5,164 bases of DNA, taken from NCBI GenBank assembly GCA_023389535.1, contig JAEWEH010000416.1, forward strand, positions 1 through 5,164, written 5' to 3'. The notes under the pieces are model-generated. The model was given only the letters and a program-made list of their open reading frames with translations, was not told the DNA's origin and searched no databases. This DNA comes from Pseudomonadota bacterium. GTDB taxonomy: Bacteria; Pseudomonadota; Gammaproteobacteria; Burkholderiales; Burkholderiaceae_B. This document shows, one piece after another, positions 1-5,164 of this stretch; the stretch's first letter is position 1, and the number at the start of each line of letters is the position of its first letter. The translations under genes were made by a program, and so were the position numbers.

Positions 1-313
1 GTCGTGTACATGGCCTGCGCTGCCAAGTCCAATGCCGTATACAACGCCTACAAGGCCGCCCGGCGCTACGCCGAAGAAAATGGCAGCGCCCCCGTGCCCA
101 TGCATTTGCGTAACGCGCCCACCAAGCTGATGAAAGAACTCGGCCATGGCCGCGCCTATCGGTATGCACATGACGAGCCCCACGGCTATGCCGCCGGAGA
201 GCATTATTTTCCCGATGGCCTGCGTGCCAGCTTCTACAAACCGACCGACCGCGGCCTTGAAGGTAAAATCTCCGAGAAGCTGGCTTTCCTGCGTCAACTG
301 GACAAGCAGAGCC

Positions 314-324
<11 letters not shown>
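1..324 (+). CDS. rarA: Replication-associated recombination protein A, C-terminal part (5' end outside window)
   Basis: This is the last 107 codons of RarA (MgsA in E. coli, related to yeast Mgs1 and human WRNIP1). RarA is a clamp-loader-like AAA+ ATPase that acts at stalled replication forks and single-strand/duplex junctions. The Walker motifs would lie upstream of the window. What is visible is the conserved C-terminal tetramerisation domain: a KSNAVYNAY block near the left edge, [17 protein letters not shown], then the hallmark YRYAHDEP segment, a GEHYFPDGL stretch, [10 protein letters not shown] and the final [10 protein letters not shown] helix. The frame is open from base 1 to the TGA at 322-324, and the ending is the usual length for the family. 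The first block reads AAKSN where I would expect APKSN, a mild change. serS follows in the same direction after 45 nt. Family identity is very secure; the 5' end is cut by the window. Confidence 0.95.
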
Positions 325-1719
<1,395 letters not shown>

Positions 1720-1760
1720 ATGCCGCTTGCTTGGCCTCCAGCGAAAGCGGCCGGGCACGA

Positions 1761-1791
1761 GTTGCCTCTGCGCCCGTCAGGCCGAGGCAAC
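1761..1791 (+). terminator. Strong hairpin 42 nt after serS (possible 3' end, no U-tract)
   Basis: GTTGCCTC (1761-1768) and GAGGCAAC (1784-1791) form a perfect 8-bp stem. Inside the 15-nt loop a further GCC (1772-1774) can pair with GGC (1780-1782). It lies just past the serS stop, where a terminator or 3'-end structure is expected. No T-run follows on either strand, so it is not a canonical intrinsic terminator. It may serve as a transcript-end stabiliser or work with Rho. Confidence 0.4.
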
Positions 1792-1851
1792 GGATGCGAG
1801 AGGGGCAGGCGTTGCATTGCTTCCAGCGCCAGCAAGAGCCAATGACGCGAT

Positions 1852-1887
1852 GGGTGCGCTGATCACCATGGACGGCGCAGTGCACCC
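1852..1887 (-). terminator. Imperfect 10-bp hairpin downstream of the minus-strand secreted-protein gene
   Basis: GGGTGCGCTG (1852-1861) pairs with CAGTGCACCC (1878-1887) with one G-U wobble, around a 16-nt loop. Read on the minus strand it begins 18 nt past the stop of the gene at 1905-2246, so it could mark that gene's 3' end. It faces the serS hairpin across a convergent gap. No T-run follows, so a termination function is inferred from position only. Confidence 0.3.
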
Positions 1888-1904
1888 CCTAGAGGCTTGA
1901 CGAC

Positions 1905-2246
1905 TTAATTATGCCACCCGTCGCGGAAGTGGCCGCGATAGTCGCGCGTATAGGCCGGCCGATATTGCTTGTCATAGCGAGGGCGCTGAAAATCATGGCG
2001 AAAATGCTGCGGCCGATAGACACGTGCCGGCCTATAGACCCTTTCCGGCAAGATGATCACACGCGGCCGCTCTACATACCGTACGGGGGGATAATAGTAG
2101 TTGTCGGGGCCAGAATAGATGATGTCGGGTCCGGGATAAATGATGTCAGGCCCGCCGATCGATATATCGACGCTGACCCGCCCCACCGCAGCACCTGAAG
2201 CGGCTAGCGCCAGCACGGCCACCCCGGCCAATATAAGCTTTTTCAT
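1905..2246 (-). CDS. Small secreted Tyr/Arg/Pro-rich protein with GPD heptad repeats, function unknown
   Basis: The gene encodes a 113-aa protein that I cannot assign to a named function. Residues 1 to about 20 (MKK, then a Leu/Ala/Val core ending SGAA) are a typical Sec signal peptide, with cleavage likely after Ala19 or Ala20 and no lipobox cysteine, so a periplasmic or exported product is expected. The mature part opens with RVSVDISIG. Three 7-residue units follow: GPDIIYP (32-38), GPDIIYS (39-45) and GPDNYYY (46-52). After these come VYRP repeats (70-73, 76-79) and a basic tail rich in Arg, His and Tyr. The mature protein has 12 tyrosines and no cysteine, suggesting an extended, low-complexity chain. 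Overall it resembles the short secreted proline/tyrosine-repeat proteins common in Burkholderiales (general impression). The ATG at 2246 has AAGG 7 nt upstream. The gene appears monocistronic. Confidence 0.8.
   Translation of the reverse strand: MKKLILAGVAVLALAASGAAVGRVSVDISIGGPDIIYPGPDIIYSGPDNYYYPPVRYVERPRVIILPERVYRPARVYRPQHFRHDFQRPRYDKQYRPAYTRDYRGHFRDGWHN
2085..2147 (-). repeat. 21-bp in-frame tandem repeat coding three GPD heptads
   Basis: On the plus strand, 2106-2126 and 2127-2147 are two adjacent 21-bp units. Each starts GGG-CC and ends GATGTC, and they differ at only a few bases. A third, diverged unit occupies 2085-2105. The period is exactly seven codons, so copy-number change would keep the frame and lengthen or shorten the GPDIIY region of the secreted protein. 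Confidence 0.75.
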
Positions 2247-2283
2247 ACGAGCACCTTTTTCCTAGGACGCATGGCCTATTTTG

Positions 2284-2327
2284 GCGCTTTAAGGTTTCAG
2301 AATAGTTAGCCGAAACACCTAAAGCGC
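2284..2327 (-). promoter_or_regulatory. Large imperfect palindrome in the upstream region of the secreted-protein gene (candidate operator)
   Basis: GCGCTTTA (2284-2291) is the exact inverted complement of TAAAGCGC (2320-2327). Inside these, GGTTTC (2293-2298) matches GAAAC (2312-2316) with a small bulge, leaving a 13-nt centre. The centre lies about 60 bp upstream of the ATG at 2246, where a promoter is expected. On the minus strand a TATTCT (2304-2299) sits in the centre, and a TTGATG (2332-2327) overlaps the outer arm, though the two are not well spaced as a -35/-10 pair. It could be a repressor operator, or a 5'-leader hairpin if transcription starts upstream. The symmetry is visible; the function is inferred. 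Confidence 0.45.
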
Positions 2328-2378
2328 ATCAAAACACTACAGCCATTTGCCTGATGCTCGTAAAATCTACATCATGGT

Positions 2379-2392
2379 CCAACGTTCGTTGG
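2379..2392. promoter_or_regulatory. Short perfect inverted repeat CCAACG-TT-CGTTGG
   Basis: This is a 6-bp inverted repeat around a TT centre, flanked loosely by ATCA (2371-2374) and TGAT (2395-2398). It lies 30 nt past the stop of the EF-hand gene and about 130 nt upstream of the secreted-protein start. It could be a regulator site or a small hairpin at the EF-hand transcript end. The centre is too short for a good hairpin loop unless an inner pair opens. Confidence 0.3.
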
Positions 2393-2421
2393 TGTGATCA
2401 GGTCGAAACCGTGTTTATGCT

Positions 2422-2946
2422 TTATTTCGCATGGCCGGCCAGGAAAGCGACCCCGTGGTGGCGACGCAGCCGGCGGCGCGCTCTGATGCCTGGCGCCGCA
2501 TAGGTGGGGCGGCTTACCGGTAAATGCACACGTGCTTGAACCGCCGACACGGCTGGTCTCTGGGGCATGACGCCGGTGCCTGTGTCGTCGGGCTTTTGTC
2601 GAGCATCGTCGCTGCGCAATGGGTGTACGTTAGCCATATGCTGCGTCACGACGGGATCGTCCGTTTCTTCTTCAGGAGAAGCTAATGTCAGCAACGCGAA
2701 CAACACCGCTATCCACACCAGCAAAGACAGGCCCGTAGCCAGCAAGCCATTGAAGCTATCGTAACCGGCCGTCGCCGAAGCATGAATGTTTAACGCGTCG
2801 GATAGATACGGAATATGGCCCAGGCCCTCTACGGCCAGATTGCCTGGCAGGCGATAGACGAACTTGACCGCCTCCCACAATTCCCACATGCTGTACGAGC
2901 CATCGTGGTTGAGATCGATCATGAAATGCAGAGATTGAACGTTCAT
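2422..2946 (-). CDS. Single-pass membrane protein with an N-terminal EF-hand calcium-binding loop, function unknown
   Basis: The gene encodes a 174-aa protein I cannot name. Near its N-terminus the loop DLNHDGSYSMWE (residues 11-22) fits the EF-hand pattern. It has ligands at D11, N13, D15, S19 and E22, glycine at loop position 6 and a hydrophobic residue at position 8, so Ca2+ binding is likely. An aromatic helix (LWEAVKFVYRLPG) follows, then a moderately hydrophobic stretch. One strong membrane helix spans about 67-89 (GLLATGLSLLVWIAVLFALLTLA), with the acidic EEETDD just behind it. The tail (98-174) is polar and ends with the basic cluster RARRRLRRHH (155-164). I chose the ATG at 2946 because AAGGAG lies 6 nt upstream. 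An upstream in-frame ATG at 3036 would add 30 residues but has no comparable site. The long basic tail looks less gene-like than the front and might be a read-through extension. The neighbours give no pathway. Confidence 0.8.
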   Translation of the reverse strand: MNVQSLHFMIDLNHDGSYSMWELWEAVKFVYRLPGNLAVEGLGHIPYLSDALNIHASATAGYDSFNGLLATGLSLLVWIAVLFALLTLASPEEETDDPVVTQHMANVHPLRSDDARQKPDDTGTGVMPQRPAVSAVQARVHLPVSRPTYAAPGIRARRRLRRHHGVAFLAGHAK

Positions 2947-3044
2947 GGCAGGCTCCTTGGTAAGCCGGCCAGGTAATGCAAAAAGCATGCCAAGGCCGAA
3001 ATTAAAGGCATATGCCCATGTACCAACGCATGACACTCGATTCC

Positions 3045-3073
3045 ACTATAGACCTCCGCAGCCGAAGCCGCAA
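3045..3073 (-). promoter_or_regulatory. Candidate sigma70-type promoter for the EF-hand gene
   Basis: On the minus strand TTGCGG (3073-3068) is followed after exactly 17 bp by TATAGT (3050-3045). The -10 is a 5/6 match and the -35 keeps TTG. Transcription would start near 3038 and leave a leader of about 90 nt before the ATG at 2946. The -35 overlaps the bulged inverted repeat at 3061-3082, which could matter for control. This was found by eye, with no start-site data. Confidence 0.4.
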
Positions 3074-3248
3074 TGGCTCGGCGCATGCTGATACAGGCCG
3101 CCCTCCGGCTTAGGGAGTGGTGTTTAACTATACTTGACCATGTTTATCAATCCTTAACCAAATGCCCGATGCATATGTTTTTAGTCTTGGCGCACAATGA
3201 AATCGGTACCACGGGAGGCGGCTGACAACTAACAATATTGGTCTGGAG

Positions 3249-3256
3249 AAAGGAAG
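3249..3256 (+). promoter_or_regulatory. Ribosome binding site deciding the ATG start at 3265
   Basis: AAAGGAAG sits 8 nt before the ATG at 3265. This rules in favour of the 75-aa product over an N-terminally extended form beginning at the TTG at 3238. Confidence 0.65.
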
Positions 3257-3264
3257 AACGCACT

Positions 3265-3492
3265 ATGGCCTATGAGGCAATCGTTAATGGCGACGGTATA
3301 TATGCCACGAAAGGGGGAAGGCTAGTGTTTATCTCGGAACGCGAAGAAGACCCCGAAACTGGTCGCCTGCTGTACAAAGGGTATATGAACGTCCTTCAGG
3401 ACAAGGTCGTGGTGTGCCAGTGGCATACCTGGACCAGCGATGGCCGCTGTTGTTCCATGGGGCCTGAAAATGACATAGTCGGCAAGGTGTAG
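3265..3492 (+). CDS. Small protein of unknown function (75 aa)
   Basis: I do not recognise this protein. It is 75 aa with no signal peptide or membrane segment, so it is probably cytoplasmic. The sequence alternates short beta-prone stretches (RLVFISE, LLYKGYM, DKVVVCQWHTW) with polar turns, suggesting a compact beta fold. It carries C51 (in CQWHTW) and a C62-C63 pair (GRCCS), which could be redox-active, bind metal, or do neither. The ATG at 3265 is preferred because AAAGGAAG (3249-3256) lies 8 nt upstream. A TTG at 3238 in the same frame would put that site inside the gene. The gene stands alone, divergent from the EF-hand gene and convergent with the carbonic anhydrase gene. Reality of the gene is supported by the strong ribosome site and stop-to-hairpin spacing. 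Confidence 0.7.
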   Translation: MAYEAIVNGDGIYATKGGRLVFISEREEDPETGRLLYKGYMNVLQDKVVVCQWHTWTSDGRCCSMGPENDIVGKV

Positions 3493-3507
3493 GGCGGTGA
3501 GCACACA

Positions 3508-3532
3508 GGCTGACCATGAAATATGGTCAGCC
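3508..3532. terminator. Perfect 10-bp hairpin between convergent genes (likely bidirectional 3' end)
   Basis: GGCTGACCAT (3508-3517) and ATGGTCAGCC (3523-3532) pair perfectly across the 5-nt loop GAAAT. It starts 16 nt after the TAG of the 75-aa gene and lies 53 nt beyond the stop of the carbonic anhydrase gene on the other strand. That is the expected place for a shared terminator. Neither side has a long T-run (GGGTCGTT on the plus side), so termination may be weak or Rho-assisted. Confidence 0.55.
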
Positions 3533-3536
3533 GGGT

Positions 3537-3559
3537 CGTTCCAACGCTTGTCTGGAACG
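3537..3559. terminator. Second hairpin in the convergent gap, 7-bp stem
   Basis: CGTTCCA (3537-3543) pairs with TGGAACG (3553-3559) around a 9-nt loop, immediately next to the perfect hairpin at 3508-3532. A third small one, AACTT/AAGTT (3571-3575 and 3581-3585), touches the carbonic anhydrase stop codon. Read on the minus strand, the carbonic anhydrase transcript would meet three hairpins in succession. Confidence 0.4.
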
Positions 3560-3584
3560 CCCATCGCGAAAACTTGCCGAAAGT

Positions 3585-4226
3585 TCAGGCCGCCTCGCTA
3601 TAAGGTGCGAACTGACGCGTAATCGGGTCCCTGATGAACAGCAAGCCGGTCGCAATACCAAAATAGGCGCCATGCAGGGTAAGGGCGCCACTTTCCACCG
3701 CTTCACGTACGGCAGGGAAAGTCATCAGGTTGCCCAGACTGTATTCAATCACGCCCCATTCAAGCTGCTGTATCCAGCTTTGCCGGTCGCCTGTTTGCGG
3801 CCCTACCCGCTCTGCCACGGGCTTGATCTGCGACATCCATTTGCCGATAAAGTCGCGCTTGGTCAATGGGGCCGCGTTATTCGCGAACGCGGCGACACCG
3901 CCACAGCTGGCATGCCCCAGCACCACGATATGTTTGACCTTCAGCGCGTTCACGGCAAATTCGATCGCCGCACTAGTGCCGTGGAATGAGGTTTCGGTAT
4001 CGCGTTCAACCGGAGGCACCAGATTGGCGATGTTGCGTATGACAAAAATTTCGCCCGGTCGCGTATCGAAGATGATTTCTGGCGCCACACGCGAATCGCC
4101 GCAGCCTATAACCATGATCTCGGGATGCTGACCATTTTTGGCCAGGTCCTCGTAGCGCTCGCGTTCGTCGGACAAGCTGCCATTGAGAAACGACTGATAC
4201 CCCTGAGTTAGTCGGTCAGGAAACAC
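3585..4226 (-). CDS. can: Beta-class carbonic anhydrase
   Basis: This zinc enzyme interconverts CO2 and bicarbonate in the cytoplasm, supplying bicarbonate to carboxylases and buffering pH. At 213 aa it is typical of bacterial beta-CAs. The zinc ligands and catalytic dyad are all visible: C42-G-D44-S-R46 (the CxDSR motif, with D44/R46 as the dyad), and H105-A-S-C108 followed by GG. The surrounding family signatures IFVIRNIAN (60-68) and IEFAVNALKVKHIVVLGH (88-105) are intact, as is the late FGIATGLLF stretch. There is no signal peptide. The start codon is GTG (4226-4224), with AGGGG about 6 nt upstream. Transcription is probably monocistronic from the AT-rich region to the right, ending in the hairpin cluster at 3508-3585. 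The symbol can is used by analogy with E. coli Can; cynT-type naming is possible, but no cyanase gene is nearby. Confidence 0.95.
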   Translation of the reverse strand: MFPDRLTQGYQSFLNGSLSDERERYEDLAKNGQHPEIMVIGCGDSRVAPEIIFDTRPGEIFVIRNIANLVPPVERDTETSFHGTSAAIEFAVNALKVKHIVVLGHASCGGVAAFANNAAPLTKRDFIGKWMSQIKPVAERVGPQTGDRQSWIQQLEWGVIEYSLGNLMTFPAVREAVESGALTLHGAYFGIATGLLFIRDPITRQFAPYSEAA

Positions 4227-4291
4227 TTTTACCCCTTTTTGTGGTGTGGAATCTACAATTTTAATCCTCTCAAGCGGAAAAGCACGATTTC

Positions 4292-4320
4292 ATCGTCCCA
4301 AATTTCATTTTTTGTATCAA
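4292..4320 (-). promoter_or_regulatory. Candidate promoter of the carbonic anhydrase gene
   Basis: On the minus strand TTGATA (4320-4315) is a 5/6 match to the -35 and is followed after 17 bp by GACGAT (4297-4292), a poor 3/6 -10. A start near 4285 would give a leader of about 60 nt. The small inverted repeat ACGAT/ATCGT (4284-4296) overlaps the -10 and start point, so it could be an operator. This is tentative. Confidence 0.35.
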
Positions 4321-4481
4321 CTCTTCTGGCACTCGAGGTATATTTCTGCCAACGTTCAGCCGGCACGCAAGCGATTCATCCATTCGTTTTTGCTTCGCCT
4401 CCGCATTTCTTGCGCCCCCTGGTCGTCTGCCCCTCTGCGCCGCCCTAGGCCTTACATCTTGGCGCAGCATGAGGGTTTTTC

Positions 4482-4490
4482 TGCTATTTT
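4482..4490 (+). promoter_or_regulatory. Extended -10 promoter (TGCTATTTT) for the small helical protein gene
   Basis: TGCTATTTT carries the TGn extension directly before TATTTT. TTGGCG at 4459-4464 lies 20 bp upstream, too far for a normal -35, so the extended element would have to compensate. Transcription from about 4497 would exclude the ATG at 4469 and favour a start at 4517 or 4535. Confidence 0.35.
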
Positions 4491-4534
4491 GGGCCGTGTC
4501 TGCATGTGCCCGATCGATGGGTGACAGCGGCAAT

Positions 4535-4783
4535 ATGGTGAAGTGGAAGAATTCGGTGGCCTTCGCACTAGAGGCGTTTGAGCAGATCAAGATACAGGAA
4601 AGCCACTTGGAGCGGCAGTGGCTGGCTGCCCATGACCGGGAATCCCGGGACGTGCTGCGGGCGCGCTTGGCGGACATCAAAGCGCAGGCCGTCACCCAGA
4701 ATGCTCAGATTGTGGCGCTGCTTGGTTCTTGTCCGGCACAGTGTGCTGGGTTGCCTCCCGTCACTAGCCAAGCCTGGCATTGA
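4535..4783 (+). CDS. Small helical protein of unknown function (82 aa)
   Basis: I cannot assign this protein to a family. From the ATG at 4535 it is 82 aa. Residues 5 to about 63 are almost wholly helix-forming and charged (ALEAFEQIKIQESHLERQWL, then LRARLADIKAQAVTQNAQIVALL), consistent with a helical hairpin or short coiled coil. A C66-x3-C70 pair and a Pro-containing tail follow. Third codon positions are strongly G/C, as in a real gene of this genome. The start is uncertain. ATG 4535 has GGGTGA 10 nt upstream; ATG 4517 has no site and would give 88 aa. ATG 4469 gives a hydrophobic MRVFLLFWAVSACA opening resembling a signal or lipoprotein leader, but it lies upstream of the likely transcription start. 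No partner gene is evident. Confidence 0.6.
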   Translation: MVKWKNSVAFALEAFEQIKIQESHLERQWLAAHDRESRDVLRARLADIKAQAVTQNAQIVALLGSCPAQCAGLPPVTSQAWH

Positions 4784-4915
4784 ACTGCCTCGGGGGCGCT
4801 GCTGCCGGGCAGGGGGTATAGAGGGTCGGCCGGAAAATGTATACGGCCCATGCTACGATTCGGGGCATTTTCCGCGACCTAAAGCCTTCGTTTAATCCGA
4901 GGCAGAGCATCAATC
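4784..4915 (+). promoter_or_regulatory. nagB upstream region with extended -10 and inverted repeats
   Basis: TGCTACGAT (4851-4859) is a plausible extended -10, giving a start near 4866 and a leader of about 50 nt. Just upstream, GGCCG (4828-4832) and CGGCC (4844-4848) form an inverted repeat around an AT-rich centre that contains GTATAC; it sits over the -35 position, where a repressor could act. TGCCTCGG (4786-4793) is the exact inverted complement of CCGAGGCA (4897-4904), which covers the weak nagB ribosome site. No match to the NagR/DasR-type GGTCTAGACC operator is seen. Confidence 0.4.
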
Positions 4916-5164
4916 ATGTTTCTAGTCTTCCCCGACCCTCTTTCTATTGCCGAATACGTCAGCACTGCACTGGTCGATAGAATCAAAGGCAACCCCCGGA
5001 TCGTCCTGGGCGCCGCCACCGGAGGGACGATGGAGCCGATCTATGCCCGCTTCGTGGAGCGGGCGCGTGCGCAACGGCTGGACGTCTCCGGGCTGACCTC
5101 CTTTAATCTCGACGAATACGTCGGTTTGCGTCCCGATCACCCAAAAAGCTATGCGGCGTATATG
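4916..5164 (+). CDS. nagB: Glucosamine-6-phosphate deaminase, N-terminal part (3' end outside window)
   Basis: NagB converts glucosamine 6-phosphate to fructose 6-phosphate and ammonia, the last step of amino-sugar breakdown into glycolysis. The first 83 codons are present. The opening FPDPLSIAEYVSTALVDRI matches the family's leading strand and helix. LGAATGGTMEPIY (31-43) is the phosphate-binding loop, normally read as LGLATGSTP-like. SFNLDEYVGLRPDHPKSY (62-79) contains the catalytic-base aspartate (D66 here, D72 in E. coli) and the hallmark DEY-G. The loop's TMEP in place of the usual TP-leu is a small departure. The closest alternative is a sugar-isomerase-like paralogue of the same fold, but the DEYVG…DHPKSY stretch favours a true deaminase. 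The ATG at 4916 has GAGG 13 nt and AGAG 8 nt upstream, so initiation looks weak. Downstream genes are not visible. Confidence 0.9.
   Translation, partial: MFLVFPDPLSIAEYVSTALVDRIKGNPRIVLGAATGGTMEPIYARFVERARAQRLDVSGLTSFNLDEYVGLRPDHPKSYAAYM

Larger units (their letters stand above)
2947..3264. promoter_or_regulatory. Divergent intergenic control region between EF-hand gene and 75-aa protein gene
   Basis: No convincing gene lies in these 318 nt. The left half is GC-rich and holds a bulged hairpin, GCCGAAGCC (3061-3069) with GGCTCGGC (3075-3082). The right half (about 3120-3185) is AT-rich, as promoters often are in such genomes. It contains ACTATA/TATACT at 3127-3134, readable as a -10 on either strand, and a TTGACC at 3134-3139 with no well-spaced -10. 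A long leader for one or both divergent genes is likely. Confidence 0.5.
4227..4534. promoter_or_regulatory. AT-rich divergent control region between carbonic anhydrase and small helical protein genes
   Basis: I see no convincing gene in these 308 nt. The left third (about 4250-4330) is clearly AT-richer than the coding DNA around it. It contains the inverted repeat ACGAT-TTC-ATCGT (4284-4296) and ATTTCAT twice (4287-4293, 4302-4308), 15 bp apart. The middle (4383-4446) is a plus-strand pyrimidine-rich tract with a single A in 64 nt. The right end holds an extended -10 promoter. Short open frames crossing it have unlike composition and no ribosome sites. Confidence 0.5.

Noticed and set aside
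1720..1904. Possible tRNA gene or other RNA gene after serS
   Set aside because: No T-loop GTTCGAATC-like sequence or cloverleaf could be found on either strand; only two simple hairpins are present.
1911..2198. Plus-strand open frame opposite the secreted-protein gene
   Set aside because: The minus-strand reading has a signal peptide, repeats and a ribosome site; this one has none of these.
3516..4131. Plus-strand open frames opposite carbonic anhydrase (3516-3989, 3730-4131)
   Set aside because: The opposite strand is an intact beta-carbonic anhydrase with all catalytic residues, so these are shadows.
4239..4695. Open frames in the 4227-4534 spacer (4239-4448 +, 4246-4524 +, 4270-4695 -)
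   Set aside because: They have low-complexity composition and no ribosome sites. The spacer looks like promoter DNA, and the minus frame overlaps the better-supported gene at 4535-4783.
4784..4915. NagR/DasR-type operator upstream of nagB
   Set aside because: No GGTCTAGACC-like palindrome is present; only an unrelated GGCCG/CGGCC inverted repeat is seen.

Overview
The window reads as ordinary chromosome of a moderately GC-rich betaproteobacterium. The best guess is Burkholderiales, family Alcaligenaceae (Bordetella/Achromobacter/Pusillimonas-like). This rests on the rarA–serS neighbourhood and the sequence flavour of RarA, SerRS and the beta-carbonic anhydrase. It is an impression from protein sequence, not a database result.

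Layout. Positions 1-324 hold the C-terminus of RarA (replication-fork/recombination AAA+ ATPase), entering from the left. Next comes a complete seryl-tRNA synthetase (serS, 370-1719), on the same strand after a 45-nt gap. Then follow a 185-nt spacer with two hairpins and a minus-strand gene for a small secreted Tyr/Arg/Pro-rich protein with 7-residue GPD repeats (1905-2246). Further right lies a minus-strand gene for a single-pass membrane protein with a textbook EF-hand loop (2422-2946). It is divergent, across about 320 nt, from a 75-residue protein of unknown function (3265-3492). That gene converges on a beta-class carbonic anhydrase on the minus strand (3585-4226, GTG start); the convergent gap carries a perfect 10-bp hairpin plus two weaker ones. 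An AT-rich control region (4227-4534) separates carbonic anhydrase from a small helical protein (4535-4783). The window ends inside nagB, glucosamine-6-phosphate deaminase (4916 to the right edge).

How the genes relate. rarA and serS are co-oriented housekeeping genes and may be co-transcribed. The rest look like independently transcribed single genes, in alternating orientations with their own leaders. I see no shared pathway linking carbonic anhydrase, NagB and the small proteins.

I found no mobile element, CRISPR array, RNA gene, toxin-antitoxin pair or defence system. I also found no evidence for an undescribed multi-gene system. The items most worth a second look are the EF-hand membrane protein, the repeat-bearing secreted protein with a large imperfect palindrome in its promoter region, the hairpin cluster between the convergent genes, and the unassigned 75- and 82-residue proteins. 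Promoter and operator calls were made by eye and are tentative.
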